Below the pieces are notes generated by a model. It was not told the DNA's origin. It ran no database searches and saw only the letters and a list, made by a program, of their open reading frames with translations. Positions 10,780-22,079 of a stretch of DNA of 64,000 nt are shown in pieces (within the stretch, counting starts at the first letter, position 1; each line of letters opens with the position of its first letter). The DNA lies in contig NC_068937.1 of the NCBI RefSeq assembly GCF_016801865.2, positions 124,097,225 through 124,161,224 of the forward strand, in the 5' to 3' direction. The position numbers were made by a program, and so were the translations under genes. Source of the DNA: Culex pipiens pallens. Lineage: Eukaryota; Arthropoda; Insecta; Diptera; Culicidae.

Positions 10780-13120
10780 TAGAAAACGGAAGCAATAATT
10801 AATATAAAGTACAAGCTCCGGGTGCATTAGAGAGGAAATTATAAAATTTAATTTATCGTATACGAGTACGAGGCAGGGTGTTTGGACTCTTGGGAAGAAA
10901 GTTCTCAGGGAAAATGCAAAACGGTGTTTGAACGTCAAAATCAGAAATATGTTTGTTAAATGCTTGATAACTCAAGAAATCAGTTGAGCAGACAAGGATC
11001 AATTTAGAATTATTTGTGCAATTTGAATATTCATCGACTGAACAATTTATATCATTTAGATTCTAGAACATTATTTTGCATTGCATTGAAAGCTGTAGAA
11101 ATGTAGTTTCAATTAAAATACAGTATATAAAAAAAGTATTTACACCCCTTGAGCACTTCGCACATTTTGTGATGGAACATGTAAACAATTTTAACATAAT
11201 TTAAGTTATTTGCTGACAAATCACCATAAATCCAATCTCACAACTCCAAATAGGCATCCTTGACTGATTAAAAAAATATTTTGGATTGAATATAAAGTTT
11301 ACTAACTACTTACTATAAAAGCTTATATAACTCTGTAAATTCTATATAAAACTTATCTAAACTGAATTTTGCAAACTTTCAATTTATCTAAATGTCGATA
11401 TATTACCGTAGAGTTGCCAAATTAACATTTTGGAGTGGGTATAACACCGTTTTGGGGGTATTTGTATCGATAGAATAGATTTGGAATTTCGTACCAACCT
11501 GGAATTACGTCGTCGGAAAATCCGCCAGCATCCGAACCGGTCCACGATTCACAAGTCAACCTATGTGCCATTGGAAGGGCATAAAATTTCCGATCTTTTG
11601 ATATCCAATCATCTAGGTATTCTATCAAACCAACGTTTTTAAATACCTGAGCAAAAAGTAAGTTTGATCCACCAGAACAAAAAAAATCAGAAACTCTGGG
11701 TTTTATTGAAATCCTAGATGTTTGGATATCAAAAGATCGGAAATTTTATGCCCTTTCCGATGACATATAGGATGACTTTTGGTACGAAATAATTCAAAAG
11801 TTACAATTACAATTCAGATGGTTTAACTGATTTTATAGCCTCAAAAATGATTAATTTGCATGTCCTTTCCATTCTATTTTTTAATTTTCATATTAACTCG
11901 TTCATTTTGATCAAAAAGTTGTTCAAAATGGAAAATCTGACAAACCTTTATTCTGGCTGACACTTGAAAAAACTGGCATTCCCAGATTTATCTGGCAACC
12001 TGACGACCCTGGCTGTCAGAGCCGGGTTCCCCGAACCAGGTGCCAATTTACAGAATTATTACCAGCTCAAAATTTGGTTATCAATGTTACAGAATTATAC
12101 TGAGAACCGAAGCGCCTCCATGGATTTGTTGTGAGAATGTTTGATTAAAGCGCTTGGTTTCTTAGAATGTTTGATTAGCTTTTATAATTAAAATGTATGT
12201 GAGCTTCCAGTTTCATGCCGGTAATGAATCTGTCGATTGGAGCAGCTTCGTAGAACCCAACTCAACTCACTATACCAGGACGACAAACAGCCACTGCAAC
12301 TATTTTATAGGTGCACAGCAACCAACAAGTTGTTGTCTTATTATTATAAAATTGTCAATCTCACGGATCAAATCCGGGTGAAACTTTGTTGTAAATTGGG
12401 GATTATTAAAAAATCATATAGAAAGTTCCCGTAGTTTTGCAGATACTAAAATGTCTGTAACAAAAATCTGGGTGTAAAAGCTCTAGTTAATATGCTCGGT
12501 TAAATAATAGTTTATGCAGCAACTGCAGGCACTAGTCTTACATAAACTGAAGAAGTATTAACGAACAGTGCACATTAGCCCAGATCGCAAAAATAGGTGG
12601 AATATTTATTTTCCGAAAAATGGTTGAAAATTAGAGTCTTTCACGATTGAGGTGTACTTAGAAAATCTAACTTTTCAGGAATATTTTTGGGCATTTTTTT
12701 TGTTTTCTATAAAGTTGTTAAGCTTTAAAATCCCAGCAAATTTGTGCAAGACACTAAAATTTTATCTCAGTTGTTGAACATAACAATTCAGGGTTAGGTT
12801 TAGGTTTAGCTCTAAAAAAAACACATTTTTAAGATCAATTTGGACTTAAGGGTTGAAAGTTAAGGGTTAAAAGTTGGCCAGGTAAAAAAAAGACGCCATT
12901 TTAAAAGATATCTCATCCGATTTTTCTTTTACACTCAAGACATCTCCATTGAAATTGTCTAATTTTCAAAAGAAAAGTGTATGGAACCACCCTAACGAAA
13001 TTCAATAATTGTCCAACTACCTGTGTGTTTCCATGTAAATTTGCCCGCTGAATCTGAATCTGCCCTCAGAATTGAGCCAAAGAGGCAACATATTTATTTT
13101 TGGTGATATTTTGGGGTTTC
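10780..13120. other. Intron with one hairpin element; no gene
   Basis: Non-coding. The only structure I can define is the inverted pair described separately at 11571-11765. The rest is AT-rich with unremarkable short frames. Confidence 0.5.
11571..11765. mobile_element. Hairpin element with ~45-bp arms
   Basis: GGAAGGGCATAAAATTTCCG followed by ATCTTTTGATATCCA at 11571-11607 is complementary to TGGATATCAAAAGATCGG followed by AAATTTTATGCCCTTTCC at 11722-11759. About 100 bp lie between the arms. It looks like a small non-autonomous foldback or MITE; no target duplication is clear. Confidence 0.65.
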
Positions 13121-13420
13121 TATGTAAAACAAGCCTTGCCCGACAAACTTCGTTCTGCCTTTTTCGTTTGTTGACGTTTTTTGATTTTTTGCTTATTCAG
13201 CCTCCTGTGATCAAAATATGACTTTACGTAACTTTCTCCATACAATTTTCCGATGCTCCGGAATCGGTTCCAGAGTGGCCAAAGTGTCAATTAGTTAGCG
13301 TAAGAACCTTCTTTGAGCTTATACGAACCCAACGCAACAAAAAGCACCTCGATCCGACGCTCCGTATTGAACTGATTCGCGTTCGAACAAAACCGTCGAA
13401 ATTTTTTATTTATATAGATT
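13121..13420 (+). repeat. Dispersed ~300-bp repeat, copy 2
   Basis: Same element as at 4029-4331, same orientation and same two ends. The pair differ by scattered substitutions and small indels, so they are separate old insertions rather than a recent duplication. Confidence 0.65.
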
Positions 13421-15372
13421 ATTAACCCAAAATATGACCAAAAATCGATAGTGTGGCACTTTGGCTAAATTCTAAGATATCGTGACACCCGTGAATTAAT
13501 TTTGTGTTTCCAGAATAAACAAAGGCGAAACTAATGCAAAAGTTCCAGCATAAATGGTTTGTAGCTTACTTTAAAATAAAAGATGTTAAAAAAACATTAA
13601 ACAGTGCTAGTACGACTTATTTAAAGTTAATCGAAATTATAAATTTAAATAATGAAAAAATCTCTTGTAGGAGCTATTAAACATTGTTTTGAAGTTTGTG
13701 AGCAAATATTATGTTTTTAAAATCGATTTAAACAGTGAATTTTGGTCAGTTCCACGCAAAATAAACTCATAAGTGACACAGGAATGCGTTCAAGTAGAGA
13801 GAAGAGTTCTCTCAAGTACAGAAAAAAAATTAAAGCGGGAACAAACCACTCCATGAGCCGAAGAGTGCACAAAATTTTTGTTTACTTTTGAACCATCTTT
13901 AAAATAAACCATGAAATAATCTACTTCTCAGAACAGAAAGTGAAACTTGGGATTACTTCAATACAACAAGCTCTGCTGAGAATCGCTCCACGTATGGTTT
14001 CCTGTCGTAGCACTTTCAACTGGAGCAGGAGGAAAGGACGAGTCGTATCCGTGGGGCAAAACTAAAGTGGCACCAACCAGGGTTAGTTAAAGCGACTAGT
14101 ACGAGAGGACGAACGGGAGAGTGGGACCATATTTTTCCAAATGGCAGTGTTCATGTCTGTTTCATGATGAAATTGCTGCTGGTGCTTTTATGGCAATTGC
14201 AAAATTTACGCTCTGAAGTGCACCAGGTTCTGCTTTCGGGGCTTGGGTGGCCTGGCAGGTTGGTTGAGGGGGGGCTCAAATGGGACCAGAATTGGTGACC
14301 AAAGTTGTTGACACTTGGTTTCACTAAAGGGGTCCGTTTTAGGACGAATTACTTGGTTATTGCGAGAAGTTTGCTTTATGCGGGGTGACGAGAGGTTGAA
14401 ATTGAATGGGTTCATTTGGTTTTTAAAGTTTTTACTGAAAAAAATAATAAATACAAGATTTTTTTCGTTTTTTATCGAGGAGTCTACCAACATTCATTTC
14501 GCTGCCTGTCTGTTTGTCGGTCCATATGAGGGGACACTTCTGTCCCACATTGTTCATGTCCCGCCAGTTGGCTCATGTATCAGGCCGTTTTGTTCAAAGT
14601 GATGACACGTGCACGCCTGCTTCCCTCTGTCATCGGGGAGTCATGCTTTGTGAGTTTGTGTTTGCATATGAATCGTTCTTTTATTTATGTCATAACCTTG
14701 ACAATGGCGAGCTTTAAATTCGTAACACAAGTGCATATAAATTTAAAACAGTCAAAAATTGTATAAAAAATTTATTTAAAAAAAAAAACAAAGAGAAATT
14801 AGTTTAATATTTAACTTGTTTCGTATTCCAGTGTACCACATGGAGTCATTCTGAATCGAGAGACAGAGAGGGAGCGCGGATGTCGAAAATGCTTATAATT
14901 TATCTTGGCCCGTGCACCCAGAAACTCATTCGTTTAATGGGCCAAGTTTTGCCGAAACCCAAGAGCGAGGAGGAGCGGCAGTTCCTCCAATGACAAGTGT
15001 ATCTATGTGGAACTTGCGCCAAGGCCGGTAAGTTGAATTGCACCCGGTGCAACTGTTGCAAAGAGTGCCAAAGTTTGGCCAGGTTTGCTCAGTCTTGATT
15101 AATTGAGATATTTCGGTCGGGAAGAAGTTTTCAAATAAAATGTGCACTCAAGTATGCAAGTTGCATTAACTTATACCATTTGAATGATATTGTACCACAA
15201 AAGTATTGTGCATTGAAGAACCCACTTCAAAAAGTTATTAGCACACATGGACTGTATATATACTAAAAGGAACTAATATTGACTTATTTTTACCGCTTTA
15301 AAATCTCAACAAGGTAACAAAAGAATTTAAAAGAACCATCGCAAGAAAACATCTTCAAACAAATCTACTCAC
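13421..15372. other. Intron of the Sidestep-family gene; nothing else seen
   Basis: Between the donor at 15372 and the acceptor at 10553 (transcript order). No repeat family I can name, no RNA gene and no credible open frame. Short frames near 14206-14766 overlap on both strands. Confidence 0.5.
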
Positions 15373-15508
15373 AGGCCACACTGATGATCCGCTTATCCTC
15401 AACGGCCCCACCGGAGAACCACGGGTTCGTGGCCCGACACGACAGCTCGGCACCGTCATTCTCGGCCGTGACCCGAAGGGTCAGTATGCTGGACGTAAGA
15501 TTTGCATC
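15373..15508 (-). CDS. Sidestep-family Ig protein, exon 6 of those visible (second half of Ig3)
   Basis: The 136-nt exon enters through TTGACAG|GATGC and leaves through GCCT|GTGAGT. It starts on a codon boundary and ends with one base, which the next exon completes. It encodes DANLTSSILTLRVTAENDGA, then ELSCRATNPWFSGGAVEDKR and IISVA. This gives the E-strand (SILTLRVT), the DGAELSC motif with the second Ig cysteine, and the G-strand of Ig3. Only 74 bp of intron separate it from the exon carrying the first half of the domain, so Ig3 is split by one short intron, as is common in insect Sidestep genes. Confidence 0.92.
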
Positions 15509-15582
15509 CTGTCAAAAAAAAAAAAAGTTTTAGGAAAATCAATCAACCTTTAAAATCGAGAGGTGATTTGTGACTGCCTTAC

Positions 15583-15752
15583 ATTGTTGTCGCTGTGTAC
15601 AGTGATGTCGGCACTCCGCAGCGGCTCCCCGTCCAGCAGCCAAACGATCTTGGCCGCCGGAAAAGAGCCCCACGACTCGCACCTTATCGGGATGGGACGG
15701 CCCGCAGTCAGCAGCTCGTTCGGCGTGACAATCTTGGCCCGCAGCGGTTTTA
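15583..15752 (-). CDS. Sidestep-family Ig protein, exon 5 of those visible (first half of Ig3)
   Basis: The 170-nt exon enters through CATTCCAG and leaves through AACAAT|GTAAGG. Its first two bases finish a codon from the Ig2 exon, and it ends in phase 0. It encodes KPLRAKIVTPNELLTAGRPI, then PIRCESWGSFPAAKIVWLLD and GEPLRSADITVHSDNN. The B-strand cysteine is in PIRCES and the core tryptophan is in KIVWLLDG. The AGRPIPIRCES-G-PAAKIVWLLDG pattern is a Sidestep-family third-Ig signature. It follows a 17.3-kb intron full of transposable elements and a U1 snRNA gene. Confidence 0.93.
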
Positions 15753-16011
15753 CTGGAATGAGAGAATTGAAATATATTTTATTATTATTATTTCTGGAAT
15801 TTTGACGTTTACAACTACATTTGTTTCAAATTCCATCAGTGTCCCAATGAGTCAGCCTCTCTTATTGAATTGAAACAAATTAATCCTTCTAACCTGGTAT
15901 TTCTACTAAGCTAATTATAAATAAAATTTTAGCAACACGGTTCTTCAAAGTCTGCAGCAAGTCTGCAGAAAAAACACGGTTTCAATTGGGTCCTAATATT
16001 AAGCCTAAATT
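15753..16011. other. Start of the 17.3-kb intron between the Ig2 and Ig3 exons
   Basis: The intron runs from donor 33090 to acceptor 15753 on the minus strand. This short portion holds nothing beyond the acceptor. Confidence 0.6.
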
Positions 16012-16240
16012 TGTGGGTCTCGTGGCGCAGGGGTAGCGGCTTCGGCTGCCGATCCCGATGATGCTATGAGACGCGGGTTCGATTCCCGCCTTATCCACTG
16101 AGCTTCTATCGGATGGTGAAGTAAAACGTCGGTCCCGGTTTCTCCTGTCTCGTCAGAGGCGCTGGAGCAGAAATCCCACGTTAGAGGAAGGCCATGCCCC
16201 GGGGGGCGTAGTGCCAATAGTTTCGTTTAGTTTCGTTTTG
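16012..16240 (+). mobile_element. tRNA-derived SINE, ~230 bp
   Basis: A tRNA-like head has an A box (GTGGCGCAGGGGTAGCGG) at 16022-16039 and a B box (GGGTTCGATTCCC) at 16075-16087. It is followed by a ~110-bp tRNA-unrelated body and a tail of repeated TTTCGTTTAG-like words at about 16217-16240. The layout of head, body and short-repeat tail is that of a pol III SINE. The family name is not certain; a Feilai-like mosquito SINE is possible. Confidence 0.75.
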
Positions 16241-16530
16241 TGATATTATTGTTCATTACGACAAAGCTTATTTTTCTGAGTACAATAACTCTTAGTACGA
16301 CTGCAGAGAAATCAAAATGGATTTTTAAACCGATTAAAAAAAAAATCACAGCTCTACATGGTATAAAAGGTCCTGCTTGACAGCTCGTTCCAAAGGGACC
16401 ATAGTTGATCCATCGAAAATTGTTGTCTTGTCAATTCGTTTTTATACATTAAAATAAAAAAAAGTTATCAGAAATGGTTTTAAATCGCGTTTTTTATCGC
16501 TGTACACAAAAATTTACATAGAGCTTGAAG

Positions 16531-17165
16531 ACCATATTCCGGACTTCAAGTAACGATCGTACAGACTTTGAAAGCCGGTGTAATTGGTGGTATCGATGTT
16601 TATGGTGAGTAAATTCTGTCAAATATGTCAAAATTAGCTATTGTCAAAATTTAATACTGTAAATGCTAAAAGCATGATTTTATTTAACTATTTTCATGTC
16701 GACATGATTCCAAAAAATGGTATGAATGATTTCAAGTCAACGATACAATTCAAGCTATAGCGATGTTTAACATCTCTCTTTTACCCCTTAATATCCATCG
16801 CTAAAGATGAGACGAAAAAAATACACTGTCACTTTTCTCCAAGCTCAAGCACATTATAAACCAGCAATTGGCGAGAGTAAAAGATCGATAAGACTCCCTT
16901 ATGTTCTACTAAACATCACCAGGTCGGTGCTTCTAGCATCCTAGACCGGTTCACTTCTTACTTTATTTTCCAGGTATGCATCGCTAGAGTTCCTTTAATT
17001 GGAGAATATTAAGTAAACTCAAACGCCATCAGCTCTATTATCAGAGCATTGGTAATGACATTTACCTAATGATTCGTATATATAATATACCTACTTTTTG
17101 TACAACTCGGTCAATTTCGATATCGAAGCTGTTCCGAGTTCAAATCTTCTTTTCTGACAAAAGTA
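16531..17165 (+). repeat. Hairpin-bearing repeat family H, copy A
   Basis: One of at least four copies (A here, B 17400-17965, C 27434-27960, D 28060-28960). Shared landmarks in order are CCGGACTTCAAG-like words, a GTGAGTAAATTCTGTCAAA stretch, TAGCGATG, CATCGCTAGAGTTCCTTTAA, and a hairpin at 17104-17140 with arms AACTCGG and CCGAGTT plus an inner TTCGA/TCGAA stem. No function known. Confidence 0.65.
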
Positions 17166-17399
17166 ATCGAAATATATTCTAAAAAGCTTTCATTAGAACT
17201 GTTTCGAAGCAATTTTGTATTTCAATAGGAATTAATATTTATTTTATTTCAAAACATCACATAGAAATAAAATCCAATCGCTGGTACCCATGCAACTCGG
17301 TCAAGCTTGAATATGAAAATGTGAAAATGCCATTCAAATGCGCATGTTCAGTATTGGGAAGAATGTCGTCAGCATTTGAAACACTTTTTAATGAGAAAA

Positions 17400-17965
17400 T
17401 GGAATTGCGGTTTTAAAACCATAGTACAAAGCGCGAAGGTTTCTGCTGGTGAGTTTAGTGATATAAATTGTCTATTCTGCCAAATTCAATCAAAATCTTC
17501 ATGCTTTTTGTTGTTTTGTAATCTAATCAATGAAATAATTTGACGCAAACAATGCAATTTTAGCTCTAGCGATGTATAGCCAAACTTTTCCCCCTCTCAA
17601 TAGCCATCGCTAGTGAGAAAGAAAACCGAGATTACTGCTTGTCTGCTTTCTTTTTTCACGTTCATGAGATCTGGCTAAAAATGCTTTTTAACAGAAACTC
17701 TCTCACGGTTGACTCAACTGCACCAGCCACTTGGAGCTTTCAACGCAAACCAGTCACTAAGTTGGCCATCGCTAGAGTTCCTGGAATCGGAGCGTGATAA
17801 AAGAGCATCAGCAAACACCAGCTCAGCATATATTATTAGTGAAATCCCAGCTTATGAATGTATTTCAATATTTTTTAACAACTCGGTCAATTCCGACTTG
17901 CTTTGGAGCTGCTCCGAGTTTAAATCACCTTTTCTGCCAAATTTTGGCTTATTTTGGATGTATTG
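17400..17965 (+). repeat. Hairpin-bearing repeat family H, copy B
   Basis: Same landmarks as copy A: TTCTGCTGGTGAGTTTAGTG, CTCTAGCGATG, CCATCGCTAG, a CTCTCACGGTTGACTCAACT stretch, CATCGCTAGAGTTCCTGGAA, and a hairpin at 17880-17920 (AACTCGG..CCGAGTT). Part of the inner stem is changed on both sides (TTCC with GGAG). An isolated half-motif AACTCGGTCAAG at 17294 suggests a further decayed unit between A and B. Confidence 0.65.
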
Positions 17966-18119
17966 TTGTATAATACTACATTCATTAGGTCCTTTTCGGT
18001 CCTAAAACCCGAGTCAACTTTTTTTCAGAAAAATATTTTGACAAAGGACTTTGTCTTAAAGCTCTATCTGCGGTGTCAATGCAAAATTTTTCGAAAATGT
18101 AGCGTTACCGTCGCAAGCC

Positions 18120-21026
18120 CTCGGCGTGACATTCTGTTTCTGTTGCGTAGATGCCGTGAAAACTATTTAAGCTAAAAGTTAGCCTCTGGAGGATTTAGTG
18201 TCCATCAGACTTTCATCAAAGACGGACCTTACGTTGGGAATTTTATTGCTCACACACACACGCAGGTGGTGCACGAACTTGAGAGGAGGTCCAAGAAGTT
18301 ATTGATGGTAGCCAGAACGGTCACCGGAATACCGAAATTATTGGGAACAATTTGGTAGGATATCGGCCACACCCGGAGTGGCCAGTGCCCTGAGGGAGGG
18401 TTCTACCGGGAGGACATTTACGGAACCATACAAATTTGGGCAATATGGGTATCAAAATTCATGGTTTTTGATACTGGTAATGAAAATGACCATTTTGGCA
18501 GGATTGGCCACACCCGGAGTGGCCGTTGCCCTGAGGGAAGGTTCTAACGGGAGGACATTTACGGAACCATACAAATTTGGGCAATATGGGTATCAAAATT
18601 CATGGTTTTTGATACTGGTAATGAAAATGGCCATTTTGGCAGGATTGGCCACACCCGGAGTGGCCATTGCCCTGAGGGAAGGTTCTACCGGGAGGACATT
18701 TACGGAACCATACAAATTTGGGCAATATGGGTATCAAAATTCTTGTTTTTTTAAACTGGTAATGAAAATGGCCATTTTGGCAGGATTGGCCACACCCGGA
18801 GTGGCCGTTGCCCTGAGGGAAGGTTCTACCGGGAGGACATTTACGGAACCATACAAATTTGGGCAATATGGGTATCAAAATTCATGGTTTTTGATACTGG
18901 TGATGAAAATGGCCATTTTGGCAGAATTGGCCACACCCGGAGCGGCCAACGCCCTGAGGGAAGGTTCTACCGGGAGGACATTTACGGAACCATACGACTT
19001 GGGGCAATATGCGTATCAAAATTCATGGTTTTTGATACTGGTGATGAAAATGGCCATTTTGGCAGGATTGGCCACACCCGGAGTGGCCATTGCCCTGAGG
19101 GAAGGTTCTACCGGGAGGACATTTACGGAACCATACAAATTTGGGCAATATGGGTATCAAAATTCATGGTTTTTGATACTGGTAATGAAAATGGCCATTT
19201 TGGCAGGACTGACCACACCCGGAGTGGCCATTGCCCTGAGGGAAGGTTCTACCGGGAGAACATTTACGGAACCATACGTCTTGGGGCAATATGCGTATCA
19301 AAATTCATGGTTTTTGATACTGCTGATAAAAATGGCCATTTTGGCAGGATTGGCCACACCCGGAGTGGCCAGTGCCCTCGGGAAGGTTCTACCGGGGGGA
19401 CATTGATCGAACCATACGACTTAGGGCAATATGGGTATCAAAATTCATGGTTTTTTAGACTGGTAATGAAAATGGCCATTTTGACCGGATTGGCCACACC
19501 CGGAGTGGCCAGTGCCCTTGGGAAGGTTCTTCCGGGGGGACATTAATCGAACCATACGACTTGGGGCAATATGGGTATCAAAATTCATGGTTTGGCCACT
19601 CCGGGTGTGGCCAATCCAGTCAAAATGGCCATTTTCATTATCAGTTTCAAAAACCATGAATTTTGATACCTATATTGCCCCAAGTCGTATGGTTCGATTA
19701 ATGTCCCCCCGGTAGAACCTTCCCGAGGGCACTGGCCACTCCGGGTGTGGCCAATCCGGTTAAAATGGCAATTTTCAATACAAGTTTAAAAAACCATGAA
19801 TTTTGATACTTATATTGCCCCAAGTCGTATGGTTCGATTAATGTCCCCCCGGTAGAACCTTCCCGAGGGCACTGGCCACTCCGGGTGTGGCCAATCCAGT
19901 CAAAATGCCCATTTTCATTACCAGTTTCAATAACCATGAATTTTGATACCCATATTGCCCCAAGTCGTATGGTTCGATTAATGTCCCCCCGGTAGAACCT
20001 TCCCGAGGGCACTGGCCACTCCGGGTGTGGCCAATCCAGTCAAAATGGCCATTTTCATTATCAGTTTCAAAAACCATGAATTTTGATACCTATATTGCCC
20101 CAAGTCGTATGGTTCGATTAATGTCCCCCCGGTAGAACCTTCCCGAGGGCACTGGCCACTCCGGGTGTGGCCAATCCAGTCAAAATGGCCATTTTCATTA
20201 TCAGTTTCAAAAACCATGAATTTTGATACCTATATTGCCCCAAGTCGTATGGTTCGATTAATGTCCCCCCGGTAGAACCTTCCCGAGGGCACTGGCCACT
20301 CCGGGTGTGGCCAATCTAGTCAAAATGGCCATTTTCATTATCAGTTTCAAAAACCATGAATTTTGATACCTATATTGCCCCAAGTCGTATGGTTCGATTA
20401 ATGTCCCCCCGGTAGAACCTTCCCGAGGGCACTGGCCACTCCGGGTGTGGCCAATCCAGTCAAAATGCCCATTTTCATTACCAGTTTCAATAACCATGAA
20501 TTTTGATACCCATATTGCCCCAAGTCGTATGGTTCGATTAATGTCCCCCCGGTAGAACCTTCCCGAGGGCACTGGCCACTCCGGGTGTGGCCAATCCAGT
20601 CAAAATGGCCATTTTCATTATCAGTTTCAAATACCATGAATTTTGATACTTATATTGCCCCAAGTCGTATGGTTCGATTAATGTCCCCCCGGTAGAACCT
20701 TCCCGAGGGCACTGGCCACTCCGGGTGTGGCCAATCCAGTCAAAATGGCCATTTTCATTATCAGTTTCAAATACCATGAATTTTGATACCTATATTGCCC
20801 CAAGTCGTATGGTTCGATTAATGTCCCCCCGGTAGAACCTTCCCGAGGGCACTGGCCACTCCGGGTGTGGCCAATCCAGTCAAAATGGCCATTTTCATTA
20901 TCAGTTTCAAAAACCATGAATTTTGATACCTATATTGCCCCAAGTCGTATGGTTCGATTAATGTCCCCCCGGTAGAACCTTCCCGAGGGCACTGGCCACT
21001 CCGGGTGTGGCCAATCCAGTCACAAT
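18120..21026. mobile_element. Foldback-like element FB1: inverted arrays of a 140/141-bp satellite
   Basis: A diverged terminal module (about 18120-18365, recognisable by AACTATTTAAGCTAA, TTTTATTGCTCACACAC and ACGGTCACCGGA) leads into about 8.7 direct satellite units at 18367-19593. The array then flips abruptly at 19593/19594 into about 10 inverted units to 21026. Units begin GGCCACACCCGGAGTGGCC. The first units are of a 141-bp type (GAGGACATTTACGGAACC) and later ones of a 140-bp type (GGGGACATTAATCGAACC). No transposase is present. The right-hand terminal module is missing; the G-free block abuts instead. Drosophila Foldback and Galileo elements have comparable arms made of tandem subrepeats. 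Confidence 0.75.
18378..19406 (+). other. 342-codon open frame across the 141-bp satellite units
   Basis: Because these units are exactly 141 bp (starts at 18506, 18647, 18788, 18929, 19070, 19211, 19352), the frame stays open and repeats every 47 residues, with FTEPYKFGQYGYQNSW and LATPGVA in each repeat. It ends where 140-bp units begin. I recognise no family, and a lack of stops in a homogenised repeat is expected once one unit is open. It is listed because it is the longest frame in the window, not as a supported gene. Confidence 0.25.
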
Positions 21027-21027
21027 G

Positions 21028-22079
21028 CCATAATCAACACCTAAACACACCCATCCAAAATCACCCACAATCCCCACTACTATTAACTCAACCATACCCC
21101 TTACTCCCCAACCTCTTTCCATTCCCACCTTTATATTCCCACCCTACCCCATTCCCAAAACAACCCCTAAACCCCCCCCATCCAAAATCACCCCACAATC
21201 CCCCTACTACATTAACTCAACCATACCCCTTACTCCCCAACCTCTTTCCATTCCCACTTTATATTCCCACCTACCCCCATTCCCAAAACCAACCCTAAAC
21301 CCCCCCCATCCAAAATCACCCCACAATCCCCCTACTACATTAACTCAACCATACCCCTTACTCCCCAACCTCTTTCCCATTCCCACTTTATATTCCCCAC
21401 CCTACCCCCATTCCCAAAACCAACCCTAAACCCCCCCCATCCAAAATCACCCCACAATCCCCCTATACATTAACTCAACCATACCCCTTACTCCCCAACC
21501 TCTTTCCATTCCCACTTTATATTCCCCACCTACCCCCATTCCCAAAACCAACCCTAAACCCCCCCCATCCAAAATCACCCCACAATCCCCCTACTACATT
21601 AACTCAACCATACCCCCTTACTCCCAACCTCTTTCCCATTCCCACTTTATATTCCCACCCTACCCCATTCCAAAACCAACCCTAAACCCCCCCCATCCAA
21701 AATCACCCCACAATCCCCCTACTACATTAACTCAACCATACCCCTTACTCCCCAACCTCTTTCCCATTCCCCACTTTATATTCCCCACACAACACCCATA
21801 TTACCCCCTCCCCAATCCCCCCACCAACATTACCTTATCCTACCAACCCCACAACACCTCCCCTCCAACCACCCCAAACTATCCCCCCCATATACAAACC
21901 CATATATCTATATATATATATTCTCCCACCCCAACCCCCTATTCACTCAAATACTCCCCCACTACTTCCCATCCAAAAAATCTTCACACATAACTCAACC
22001 CACTACTCATCCCATATTCCCCCTATTATCCCCCAAACTCTATCCCTAACCCCTACACCTTCTCTTCTTTTCCCCCAAT
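21028..22079. repeat. C-rich block with no G over 1,052 bases; six ~128-bp units
   Basis: Reading every line from 21028 to 22079 I find no guanine on this strand. Six units begin TCCAAAATCAC at 21054, 21181, 21309, 21440, 21568 and 21696, differing mainly in C-run length. The last ~260 bp are non-periodic with a short TA run near 21901-21920. It sits between FB1 and FB2. It may be a true C-rich satellite or a corrupted consensus of the 140-bp satellite: ACATTAACTCAACCATAC here resembles ACATTAATCGAACCATAC there. Confidence 0.8.
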
